28,293 bases of DNA from an uncultured Eubacteriales bacterium (GTDB lineage: Bacteria > Bacillota > Clostridia > Christensenellales > CAG-138): NCBI GenBank assembly GCA_900544555.1, contig UQWD01000024.1:1-28293 (forward strand), in the 5' to 3' direction. Shown piece after piece: positions 5,726 through 13,095 of this stretch. Numbering within the stretch: the first letter of the stretch is position 1; each line of letters begins with the position of its first letter. Below the pieces are notes generated by a model that saw nothing but the letters and a program-made list of their open reading frames with translations, searched no databases and was not told where the DNA came from. A program made the translations under genes and the position numbers.

Positions 5726-7011
5726 CCTGTCGGCTTTGGAGTCAGGTCATAAAGCACGCGGTTTATCCCCTTAACTTCTTTAACGATCCTGTCGGTTATT
5801 CTTTGCAGCACGGGCCAGTCTATGGTCTCAACGGTTGCGGTCATAGCGTCCACTGTGTTTACCGCACGAATGACAGCCGCATATTCCACGCTTCTGGCAT
5901 TATTTCTCACACCAACGGACTTGAGGTCCGGAACAATGGTGAAATATTGCCATACCTTACCTGCAAGGCCTGCTTTATCGAATTCTTCACGTACAATGGC
6001 GTCCGATTCCCTAACCGCTTCAAGCCTGTCGCGAGTAATGGCTCCGAGGCAGCGCACTCCAAGTCCCGGACCCGGGAACGGCTGGCGGTATATCATGCTG
6101 CCAGGCAATCCAAGCTCTGCGCCGCAGGCGCGCACCTCGTCCTTAAACAGCATTTTAAGCGGCTCCACCAGTTCAAACTGAAGATCCTCAGGCAGCCCGC
6201 CCACATTGTGGTGGCTCTTGACCAGCTTTGCCGTCTTAGTTCCGCTTTCCGCAATGTCTGGGTAAATGGTACCCTGTCCCAGGAATTCAATGCCGTTGAG
6301 CTTGCGGGCTTCTTCCTCAAATACCCGGATAAATTCAGTGCCTATTATCATCCTCTTCTCTTCAGGGTCGGCTACCCCGTCCAGCTTTGTGAGGAAACGC
6401 TCGCTGGCGTCAACATATACCAGATTTGCCTTGAGGCCTTCCCTGAATACGGAAATTACCTGCTCCGGCTCACCTTTTCTCAACAGTCCGTGATTTACAT
6501 GCACACAGGTCAGTTGGCTTCCTATGGCCTTAATAAGCAAGGCTGCCACTACTGAAGAGTCAACCCCGCCCGAGAGCGCCAGCAGCACCTTTTTATTGCC
6601 CACTTGCCGGCGCACTAGCTCAATCTGATCCGCTATAAAATTCTTCATGTTCCAGTTGGCTTGAGCTTTGCACTCTCCAAATACGAAATCAGAGAGCAGT
6701 TTTTTGCGCTCGTGTTCATTTTTCGGCCATTTTGCGGCGCCTTTTGTCGCCCTGCCTGCGTGGTCAACCGCGAATATTGGCAGTCCGCAGCCGTAAACAG
6801 CCTCTCCAACATCTATTGCCGCCCCGTCCACAACCCGGTTTGGCCCGCCGTTAAGTATGATCCCCTTGACGTTAGGAAGAGCTTTGAGCTCTTGTACCGT
6901 AATGTCATGTGCGTGAATTTCTGTATAAACGCCAAGACCTCTTATGTCCCTGGCAATTCGTGTATTTTCCTCGCTTCCAAGATCCAGAATCACTATCATA
7001 TCCTGCTGCAT
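5707..7011 (-). CDS. guaA: GMP synthase with a shortened, catalytically incomplete glutaminase domain
   Basis: Converts XMP to GMP using ATP and ammonia, in the last step of GMP synthesis in the cytosol. The ATP-pyrophosphatase part is intact: PP-loop SGGVDSS at 147-153, then the conserved GQGTIYPD, SHHNVGGLP and PFPGPGLGVR segments, and the dimerization domain ending in TIEWE. The protein has 434 residues, about 90 fewer than usual. The loss is in the N-terminal amidotransferase domain: residues 5-80 still look like it (ILDLGSEENTRIARDIRGLG, IILNGGP), but the nucleophile Cys motif is replaced by FAVDHAGR, and the His-Glu part is absent. The reading frame is clean, so this looks like a stable variant that uses free ammonia or a separate partner. 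The ATG at 7011 has AGGAGG 8 bases upstream. I recall similar short forms in other Clostridia. Confidence 0.93.
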   Translation of the reverse strand: MQQDMIVILDLGSEENTRIARDIRGLGVYTEIHAHDITVQELKALPNVKGIILNGGPNRVVDGAAIDVGEAVYGCGLPIFAVDHAGRATKGAAKWPKNEHERKKLLSDFVFGECKAQANWNMKNFIADQIELVRRQVGNKKVLLALSGGVDSSVVAALLIKAIGSQLTCVHVNHGLLRKGEPEQVISVFREGLKANLVYVDASERFLTKLDGVADPEEKRMIIGTEFIRVFEEEARKLNGIEFLGQGTIYPDIAESGTKTAKLVKSHHNVGGLPEDLQFELVEPLKMLFKDEVRACGAELGLPGSMIYRQPFPGPGLGVRCLGAITRDRLEAVRESDAIVREEFDKAGLAGKVWQYFTIVPDLKSVGVRNNARSVEYAAVIRAVNTVDAMTATVETIDWPVLQRITDRIVKEVKGINRVLYDLTPKPTGTIEWE

Positions 7012-7080
7012 GTAATATCCTCCTAATATGTATGGTACTCTATATCGGCAGACCCTAGCCGAGCCTTTCCGCTATTCATA

Positions 7081-7109
7081 ATAACATAAACCGCCACAGT
7101 CTACGACAA
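7081..7109 (-). promoter_or_regulatory. Possible guaA promoter
   Basis: Minus-strand TTGTCG (7104-7109), a 17-bp spacer and TGTTAT (7081-7086), about 70 bp upstream of the start. The boxes are weak matches. No purine riboswitch core was recognised in the leader. Confidence 0.35.
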
Positions 7110-7164
7110 ATCCGTAAAAAAAACGGTTAAATGACATAAAAAAGCTCACCTTGTTTTATTGGCG

Positions 7165-7198
7165 CTGAAACACATCGGAAACATTTTTGTGCTATAAT
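7165..7198 (+). promoter_or_regulatory. Promoter with response-regulator type direct repeats (regulator gene)
   Basis: CTGAAACA (7165-7172), 5 bp, GAAACA (7178-7183), 9 bp, TATAAT (7193-7198). There is no -35 box; the second repeat occupies its place, as in OmpR/PhoB activated promoters, and the repeats are 11 bp apart, one helical turn. The same arrangement occurs at 9928-9961. Confidence 0.7.
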
Positions 7199-7218
7199 CG
7201 ATAAAAGGCGGTGTTCTG

Positions 7219-7878
7219 ATGCAAAACATACTAATAGTGGAAGATAACGCAGATATTTCAAAACTCATAAAAATAACGCTTCAAAACGCCGGTTTTAATG
7301 CTGAGACGGCCCTTGACGGAGAGATCGGCGCGGACATGGTGGAGGCAAAGCGATATGACCTTGTTTTGCTGGACATTATGCTGCCCAAAATAGATGGTTA
7401 CGACCTTATAGCATATATAAAAAACTACGATATACCCGTAATTTTTATCTCCGCAAAGGGAGACATTGAGGATAAGGCCAAGGGTTTTCATTTGGGCGCG
7501 TACGATTATATTGTAAAGCCTTTTGAACTGGAGGAGCTGGTGCTTCGTGTGGAAAACGTGCTCAGGCATTACGGTCACTCGCGAGATACCCTCAAAGCGG
7601 GAGGCGTTAAAATTAACATACTCACACGTACTGTCGCTAAAAACGGAGAAACCGTTCCCCTTACTCCTAAGGAATACGACCTTTTGGTCGCCCTTGTGCG
7701 AGGCAAAAACATGGTCCTGCGGCGCTATTCCCTTTATGAAAAGGTCTGGGACGAGCAATACAGCGAAGATACACGTACGCTTGACATCCATATCAGAAGG
7801 CTTAGGAAAAAGCTTCAGCTGGAAAAAGAAATAAAAACCGTTCCCAAAGTGGGATATATGCTGGAGGTGGATAATTGA
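7219..7878 (+). CDS. OmpR/PhoB-family response regulator
   Basis: A 219-residue two-domain DNA-binding regulator. The receiver domain (1-118) has the acidic pair E8/D9, the phosphoacceptor D52 in LVLLDIMLP, S78 and K100. The C-terminal winged helix (about 125-217) has the family signature LTPKEYDLL and TLDIHIRRLRKKL. It is activated by phosphate transfer from the overlapping kinase gene. The start has a modest ribosome binding site (GGCGG). Its promoter carries repeats spaced as expected for a dimer of this family, so it probably controls itself. The signal sensed is unknown. Confidence 0.95.
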   Translation: MQNILIVEDNADISKLIKITLQNAGFNAETALDGEIGADMVEAKRYDLVLLDIMLPKIDGYDLIAYIKNYDIPVIFISAKGDIEDKAKGFHLGAYDYIVKPFELEELVLRVENVLRHYGHSRDTLKAGGVKINILTRTVAKNGETVPLTPKEYDLLVALVRGKNMVLRRYSLYEKVWDEQYSEDTRTLDIHIRRLRKKLQLEKEIKTVPKVGYMLEVDN

Positions 7879-9230
7879 ACTTTTCCTTTAAAATGGTCAT
7901 TTGCATATCGCTTATAGTGTTGCTTCTGTTTTCCGCGGGCAGTATTGTTATGATCTGTTCTAATTTCACTTCACAGCTAAACAGCGCTATCGACAGCTGT
8001 ACGGAGCGGCATATACTGACACGCTATTCTCTGGAGACAAAAATCATCAGCGACCAGATGAAAGGCACTGCTTTTACAAACGACGATCTGGCGAGATACG
8101 CGGACCAGCTCTCGTCATACTCAACGGACAGCATGCTCAGGATCATCCTGGAGAACCAAACGGTATTTTCAAACCAGGACTGGGGCCAGGAACATCCAAG
8201 CGACGGTGAATATATGATAACGCAGGCAAACGGAGCCAACCATCTAATTTTTAAATCCAATGTGACTGTGGGGAAAAATGCATTCAATGTTGTCACCGGA
8301 TATAATATTGACCGCGTATTTACCGAGAGGCAGCGTCAGTATGAAACGTTTCTGCTGGTACTTAGTGCAGTGCTCATTGTGAACACGGCCATAACCGCTT
8401 TGGTTAGCCGGTATATCACAAAGCCCATAAAGAAACTCAGCATTGTTAGCGGGCGAATAGCGTCTGGTGCATATGGCGAGCGCACAAACATAAAAACACA
8501 GGATGAATTAGGCGAACTGAGCAACTCCTTTGACAAAATGGTGGATACTCTTCAAGTTGAAATGGACAGGCGTACTGCCTTTGTCGCGGACTTTTCGCAT
8601 GAGCTTAAGACGCCCATGACCTCTATGATGGGCTATTCGGACATTTTGCGGAGCAAACAGTGCACGAGCGATGAAATATACGAATATGCAGACGCCATAT
8701 ATAAAAACAGCTGCAGGCTTGAATCGTTGTCCTCCAGTATGATGGCCCTGCTTGGATTATCCCAGCGGGCGGTTGAATTCGCCGCCCTGTCAACGGATAA
8801 AATTAAAAGGCAGGTGTCGGTTCTGTTTCCCAAACAAGCTTGCGTTGAATATGATATAGAACCGTCATATGTTTTTGCCAATGGCGAGCTAATAGTGACT
8901 CTGCTGCGGAATCTAATAGAAAACGCCGTAAATGCAGACGAGGGAAGCAAAAGCATATCGGTAAAAGGAAAGGCAGGGCCTTGTAAATATCTATTTACAG
9001 TTAAGGATCATGGCTGCGGAATGACCCAGGATCAGGTTCTGCACGCTATGGATCCATTTTTTATGGCGGACCGCTCCCGCGCCCGTTCACAGGGCGGTTC
9101 GGGATTAGGCTTGTCAATATGCAAGAAAATATGTGAAGTTCACGGTTCCGGCCTCTCCATAAAGAGCGCGGTTGGAAAAGGGACGGAAGCGGCTTTCTGC
9201 CTGGAGGTTTGCCATGAACAGAACAACTAA
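7875..9230 (+). CDS. Membrane sensor histidine kinase
   Basis: A 451-residue kinase partner of the regulator. Transmembrane helix 1 spans about 6-28, the extracellular sensor about 30-155, and helix 2 about 158-178. A HAMP linker follows at about 178-230. The HisKA domain has FSHELKTPMTSM with phospho-acceptor H242. The ATPase domain has the N box NLIENAVNAD (N350), the G1 box DHGCG (378-382) and the G2 box GGSGLGL (407-413). The start is TTG at 7875, overlapping the regulator stop by four bases (TTGA), with GGAGG 7 bases upstream, so the genes are translationally coupled. The sensor domain is not one I recognise, so the stimulus is open. Confidence 0.93.
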   Translation: MNFSFKMVICISLIVLLLFSAGSIVMICSNFTSQLNSAIDSCTERHILTRYSLETKIISDQMKGTAFTNDDLARYADQLSSYSTDSMLRIILENQTVFSNQDWGQEHPSDGEYMITQANGANHLIFKSNVTVGKNAFNVVTGYNIDRVFTERQRQYETFLLVLSAVLIVNTAITALVSRYITKPIKKLSIVSGRIASGAYGERTNIKTQDELGELSNSFDKMVDTLQVEMDRRTAFVADFSHELKTPMTSMMGYSDILRSKQCTSDEIYEYADAIYKNSCRLESLSSSMMALLGLSQRAVEFAALSTDKIKRQVSVLFPKQACVEYDIEPSYVFANGELIVTLLRNLIENAVNADEGSKSISVKGKAGPCKYLFTVKDHGCGMTQDQVLHAMDPFFMADRSRARSQGGSGLGLSICKKICEVHGSGLSIKSAVGKGTEAAFCLEVCHEQNN

Positions 9231-9918
9231 ATTACTATTGAGCGTTATCGTTGTTCTCGTATGCGCAGCTGCGGCAGCCTTTGCTCCGGCGCTTATATTT
9301 GATTATATGGATACTGCCCTAACAAGCGGTCCTCAAAAGATTAACAGCAGCGCGCAAGGCGTTGAAGTGCTGGCATCGGACATACCTCTTACCGCCGACG
9401 TAAAAGAAATATTCGGTAAACAGCTTACCGCCGACGTAAAAGAAATATTCGGTAAACAGCTGGATGTAGAGCAAAATTATGAACAGCAGGACGTTTTATC
9501 CTTTCTTAAAACATTTAACGGTTTTCAGGACTTGATTTTTCTGCCTCAGAATATCAAAGATTATTTGATAAAAGGTGAAAATTTGAATTCAGAATACTAT
9601 TCCCTGTTTACAAGTGTTCAAAACAAGTCCAGCATGTATTTAATTGAGCATCAAAAAAAGGATGCTTTAATGAAAAGACTTCTACTTCAAGTGGATAATG
9701 AAAGCGAAAAAATAGTCTCGCTGAGCATGACGCACTTTTTTGACCTGAGCTCAGTTTCGCGGCAGCAGATCATGTCAGATTACATCACCTACCTGGGCCT
9801 GGATATTTTAGGTGATTGGAAATACAACGGCAACAGGTATTATTCCAAAAAGGCGCGGTTTTATGTAAACGCGGAAATAGAGGACGGTTCGCTCTATATA
9901 GGCATAGAAATTATTTGA
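9214..9918 (+). CDS. Membrane-anchored protein of unknown function in two-component operon
   Basis: I start it at ATG 9214 (234 residues), behind GGAGG, overlapping the end of the kinase gene by 17 bases; an earlier in-frame start at 9172 lies inside the kinase gene without a ribosome binding site. Residues 6-30 form one hydrophobic helix, so the rest (about 31-234) is probably outside the cell. A perfect repeat of 12 residues (LTADVKEIFGKQ at 59-70 and 71-82) comes from a 36-bp DNA duplication. I recognise no family. Translational coupling with the kinase suggests an accessory role, such as sensing or modulating the kinase, or a target exported with the downstream peptidase. That is inference. 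Confidence 0.8.
   Translation: MNRTTKLLLSVIVVLVCAAAAAFAPALIFDYMDTALTSGPQKINSSAQGVEVLASDIPLTADVKEIFGKQLTADVKEIFGKQLDVEQNYEQQDVLSFLKTFNGFQDLIFLPQNIKDYLIKGENLNSEYYSLFTSVQNKSSMYLIEHQKKDALMKRLLLQVDNESEKIVSLSMTHFFDLSSVSRQQIMSDYITYLGLDILGDWKYNGNRYYSKKARFYVNAEIEDGSLYIGIEII
9388..9459 (+). repeat. Perfect 36-bp in-frame tandem duplication
   Basis: Two identical 36-bp units (9388-9423 and 9424-9459) start with CTTACCGCCGACG and end with GGTAAACAG. Identity at every base, including third codon positions, points to a recent slippage or unequal exchange event. It adds 12 residues without breaking the frame. Confidence 0.95.
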
Positions 9919-9927
9919 ACTTAAGCT

Positions 9928-9961
9928 CTGAAACAAATTTGAAACATCGGCATGGTATCAT
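9928..9961 (+). promoter_or_regulatory. Promoter with the same direct repeats (metallopeptidase gene)
   Basis: CTGAAACA (9928-9935), 5 bp, GAAACA (9941-9946), 9 bp, TATCAT (9956-9961). The repeat sequence, the 11-bp period and the distance to the -10 box are the same as at 7165-7198. This marks the peptidase gene as a probable target of the neighbouring response regulator. Confidence 0.7.
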
Positions 9962-9992
9962 CTCCGAAACAGTTTATCAAAAGGAGAATTCT

Positions 9993-11555
9993 ATGAAACG
10001 TGCTACTCTTACAGTTTTGGCCATGGTACTGCTGATTTCGCTATTGGTGTTCGCATGCGCCGCCCCGTCCGTCACAAAGACCGAATCACCAAATTCCAGC
10101 TTTGCCCCGGATAAATCGGCGCCGCCTTCCGATGCGACTCCATCCCCTGTCGACAGCGCTTCCCCAGCACCTTCGCTGTTTCAAATAAGCGATAATGTCG
10201 ACCAGTCCAAATTAAACAATTTTAAAATCAATTTATCTCTTAATGCAGAGAAACACTCACTGAGCGTGGAGCAGACACTCACATACCATAACAACACGAA
10301 CGTGAAGCTTTCGGAGATATATTTCAACCTGATCCCCAACGCGTTTAAAACGGACGGCGGCGGAATTTTTATCAATTCCATCAGTTCCGGAGAATCAACC
10401 CTTAAACTCAAGCAGGTTAAAGGCACGGTTTACAAATTAAAGCTTCCCGCCGACCTCTCGCCAGACGCTTCAGTCAAGCTGGATATGAACTATACCGTCA
10501 ATATACCAAACATCCAGAACAGGTTTGGTTATCAGGGAAATGTATACAATCTGGGTAATTTTATAATTACTCCAGCGGTTTACAACAGCGACGGATGGGC
10601 GGTTGAACCATATGTCGACCTGGGAGACGCCTTTTATACCGACATCGCAAACTATTCCGTCGGCATTCAAGCGCCTGAGGGATATGTTGTAGCCGCAACG
10701 GGCGTGGAAAGCGAAAAAGGCGTTTATATCGCAAACAAAGTCCGCGACTTTGCCTTTTGTGCGAACCCAACCTTCAAAACGCTGGAATCCCAAGAGGGCA
10801 GAACCACCATCAAAGTCTACTATGGCGACGACTTGTTAAAAACAGCCCAACGCTTAATGGACACCGCTAAAAAGGCATACACACTCTATAGCGGAATATT
10901 TGGGGAATACCCCTATGAAACCTTAAGCGTGACCTGCAACGGCCTTACCGGCGGTGTGAGCGGCATGGAGTATCCCACTCTTATCATGATATCCCCGGAG
11001 ATGGCCATTGAAATGCTGGACGAGATAGGCGTGGATACTTCAAGCCAGGACGAAATGGTGTATTATTTAAATTCAATAGACAGGACTGTGGCTCACGAAA
11101 TAGCCCACCAGTGGTTTTACGGAATCGTAGGCAACGACCAGATCAAGCATCCCTGGCTGGACGAGGGCATATGCCGTTACGCTGAATATCTGTATGAAAG
11201 AGTTTATTACAAGGATGTGACGGCAGAGACTTTTTACCCTATGGAAGACCGGCTGAAAGATATGAACACAATGGTAGTGGGAAAAGACAAGCAATTTGTT
11301 AAAAACACCACCGACATGAATTATACCCTGTACGATTGGTCCGAAAAGGATCCCATGGGCTACGGAGAGGTTTACGATAAAGGCGCTTCACTGTTTTATG
11401 AAATGCAAAATATGATGGGATATGATAATTTCGTTTCAGCCCTTAAGGATTACGTCAATGATTTTGCCTTTAATTTTGTCACCCCGGAAAAATTCAAAGG
11501 CTTCTGGAACAGTAAGGGGGATTTCTCAGAACTGTTTGACTTATATTTGAAATAG
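9993..11555 (+). CDS. M1-like (gluzincin) zinc metallopeptidase lipoprotein
   Basis: A 520-residue exported peptidase. I start it at ATG 9993, behind AAGGAG; a longer frame to 9816 overlaps the previous gene and lacks a signal. The N-terminus is a lipoprotein signal (MKRATLTV, hydrophobic core, VFAC near residue 22), followed by a Ser/Pro/Ala-rich linker of about 40 residues. Residues ~60-260 resemble the M1 N-terminal beta domain. The catalytic domain has GMEYPT (M1 substrate site), HEIAH at 368-372 and E391 in WLDEG, exactly HExxH-18-E, and VYDKGASLFYEM further on. Zinc ligands are complete, so it should be active on peptides at the outer cell surface. It ends near the catalytic domain, without the long C-terminal domain of cytosolic aminopeptidase N. 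Its promoter looks controlled by the adjacent two-component system. Confidence 0.9.
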   Translation: MKRATLTVLAMVLLISLLVFACAAPSVTKTESPNSSFAPDKSAPPSDATPSPVDSASPAPSLFQISDNVDQSKLNNFKINLSLNAEKHSLSVEQTLTYHNNTNVKLSEIYFNLIPNAFKTDGGGIFINSISSGESTLKLKQVKGTVYKLKLPADLSPDASVKLDMNYTVNIPNIQNRFGYQGNVYNLGNFIITPAVYNSDGWAVEPYVDLGDAFYTDIANYSVGIQAPEGYVVAATGVESEKGVYIANKVRDFAFCANPTFKTLESQEGRTTIKVYYGDDLLKTAQRLMDTAKKAYTLYSGIFGEYPYETLSVTCNGLTGGVSGMEYPTLIMISPEMAIEMLDEIGVDTSSQDEMVYYLNSIDRTVAHEIAHQWFYGIVGNDQIKHPWLDEGICRYAEYLYERVYYKDVTAETFYPMEDRLKDMNTMVVGKDKQFVKNTTDMNYTLYDWSEKDPMGYGEVYDKGASLFYEMQNMMGYDNFVSALKDYVNDFAFNFVTPEKFKGFWNSKGDFSELFDLYLK

Positions 11556-11574
11556 ATGTAGTTCACAATCACAT

Positions 11575-11617
11575 AAAAAGGCCTTCGTGTAGAATAGACG
11601 GGGGCCCTTTTTGTTTT
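11575..11617 (+). terminator. Terminator after the metallopeptidase gene
   Basis: AAAAAGGCC (11575-11583) pairs with GGCCCTTTTT (11603-11612) with one bulged base, followed by GTTTTT. It lies 20 bp past the stop codon. Confidence 0.75.
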
Positions 11618-11620
11618 TGC

Positions 11621-12042
11621 ATCGTTTTATTCTATGTTACCATATACTTTATCAGGCATTTATCAGGCGTTTTTTTATATAAATTTCATTCAGCTATTAA
11701 GCTCAAGCAGGTTACACTGGACACTAAAAGTCTATAACAACGTTCTTTCAGTTATAGAAGCCGTTTTCGGGGTAGGTAATGTAAAACCCATACCTTCACA
11801 CAAATGCTTAAACCGACGCTACAAATGAATTTGTGCGAGAACGCACGATAAAGGCAAAAGATAAATTCGAAACCGCTATGCGCCCGTCATTCCAGCAAGG
11901 TTAACCCAAAACCTCATCATCTCTGAAAATACGATATGAATCAAACGACAGCAAAAGAATATCACATGGTAAAACCGTGCGTTAACTTAAGACAAATTGG
12001 GCAGACTTCCGATATATTGCTTTTGCAGTAAAATAATGATAA
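11621..12042. other. Intergenic stretch without recognised genes
   Basis: About 420 bp, AT-richer than its surroundings. The only long open frame (plus strand, 11634-11828) has no ribosome binding site and no familiar protein pattern. A short direct repeat TTTATCAGGC occurs at 11648-11657 and 11659-11668. I see no RNA gene or mobile element remnant I can support. Confidence 0.5.
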
Positions 12043-12048
12043 TATAAT
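12043..12048 (+). promoter_or_regulatory. -10 box of galE promoter
   Basis: A perfect TATAAT 22 bp before the galE start. No good -35 box lies at the right distance (TTGCAG at 12023 is too close, TTGCTT at 12017 too far), so the promoter assignment is partial. Confidence 0.4.
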
Positions 12049-12069
12049 GCAAAATAAACGAGGAGGCGC

Positions 12070-13068
12070 ATGGCTGTGATTCTTGTAACGGGAGGCGCCG
12101 GCTACATAGGAAGCCATACCTTAGTGGAGCTGCTCAACAGCGGCTATGAAACGGTTATTGTGGATAACCTGAGCAACAGCAAAAGGGAAGTAGTGGATAA
12201 AATACGCGCTATCACCGGGAAAAAACCGGCCTTTGTTGAGGCGGATATACGGGACGGCGCCGCCATGAAGCGGCTGTTTAACGAATATGATATTGACGCG
12301 GTTATCCACTTTGCGGGGCTAAAAGCAGTAGGAGAATCCGTAAAAAAGCCGTTGGCTTATTATGATAATAATGTCTGCGGAACCATCCGCCTACTCGAGG
12401 CGATGAAAGAGCATGGCGTACATAAGCTTATATTCAGCTCCTCGGCCACGGTATATAAAGAAGGCAATCCGTTGCCCCTCAATGAGGAAGGGGAATTGGG
12501 CTGCACCAATCCTTACGGATGGACCAAGCTGACGATTGAGCAGATACTGCGGGACGAATGCGCCGCATCTTCGGAATGGTCCGTCGCCCTTCTAAGGTAT
12601 TTCAACCCAATCGGCGCCCACGAGACAGGCTTGATAGGCGAGGATCCTAACGGTATACCGAATAACCTGATGCCGTATATTTCGCGCGTCGCCGCCGGCA
12701 GGCTGGACAAGCTCCATGTTTTTGGGAACGATTATCCGACCCCCGACGGGACGGGCGTGCGGGATTATATTCACGTGGTGGATCTTGCCAAGGGCCATGT
12801 GAGCGCGCTGGAATACATCGAGTATCACAACGGCTGTGAGGCAATTAACCTTGGAACGGGCCGGGGATACAGCGTGCTTGAGGTGGTAGAAGCGTATAAG
12901 CGCGCGTCCGGAAGGGACGTGCCCTACGTTATAGACGGCAGAAGGCCGGGGGATCTGGCCGAATTCTACGCGGATCCTGAAAAGGCCCTTACGCTTTTGG
13001 GCTGGCGCGCCGAATACGGTATTGAGGATATGTGCGCCCACTCATGGCTGTTCGAAAGCGGATTGTAA
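12070..13068 (+). CDS. galE: UDP-glucose 4-epimerase
   Basis: Interconverts UDP-glucose and UDP-galactose with bound NAD in the cytosol, supplying galactose for surface glycans or feeding galactose into glycolysis. The 332-residue protein has the NAD motif TGGAGYIGSH (7-16), DNLSNS (32-37), the catalytic region FSSSATVY (122-129), and Y149 with K153 in NPYGWTK. The UDP-sugar binding segments GVRDYIHVVDLA and LGTGRGYSVLEV are typical of bacterial GalE. The ATG at 12070 is only 3 bases after AGGAGG; a GTG at 12076 has better spacing and would remove two residues. The sugar transferase gene follows after 27 bp, probably in the same operon, so a role in polymer synthesis is likely. Confidence 0.95.
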   Translation: MAVILVTGGAGYIGSHTLVELLNSGYETVIVDNLSNSKREVVDKIRAITGKKPAFVEADIRDGAAMKRLFNEYDIDAVIHFAGLKAVGESVKKPLAYYDNNVCGTIRLLEAMKEHGVHKLIFSSSATVYKEGNPLPLNEEGELGCTNPYGWTKLTIEQILRDECAASSEWSVALLRYFNPIGAHETGLIGEDPNGIPNNLMPYISRVAAGRLDKLHVFGNDYPTPDGTGVRDYIHVVDLAKGHVSALEYIEYHNGCEAINLGTGRGYSVLEVVEAYKRASGRDVPYVIDGRRPGDLAEFYADPEKALTLLGWRAEYGIEDMCAHSWLFESGL

Positions 13069-13095
13069 GCATGGACGCTGGAGGGAATAGATAGG

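Noticed and set aside
5656..6555. Plus-strand open frame of 299 codons opposite guaA
   Set aside because: Shadow of guaA; the guaA frame has complete conserved motifs.
7012..7080. Purine riboswitch before guaA
   Set aside because: I looked for the conserved core and stem pattern in the leader and did not find it.
11634..11828. 64-codon plus-strand frame
   Set aside because: No ribosome binding site, no pattern, and AT-rich intergenic composition.
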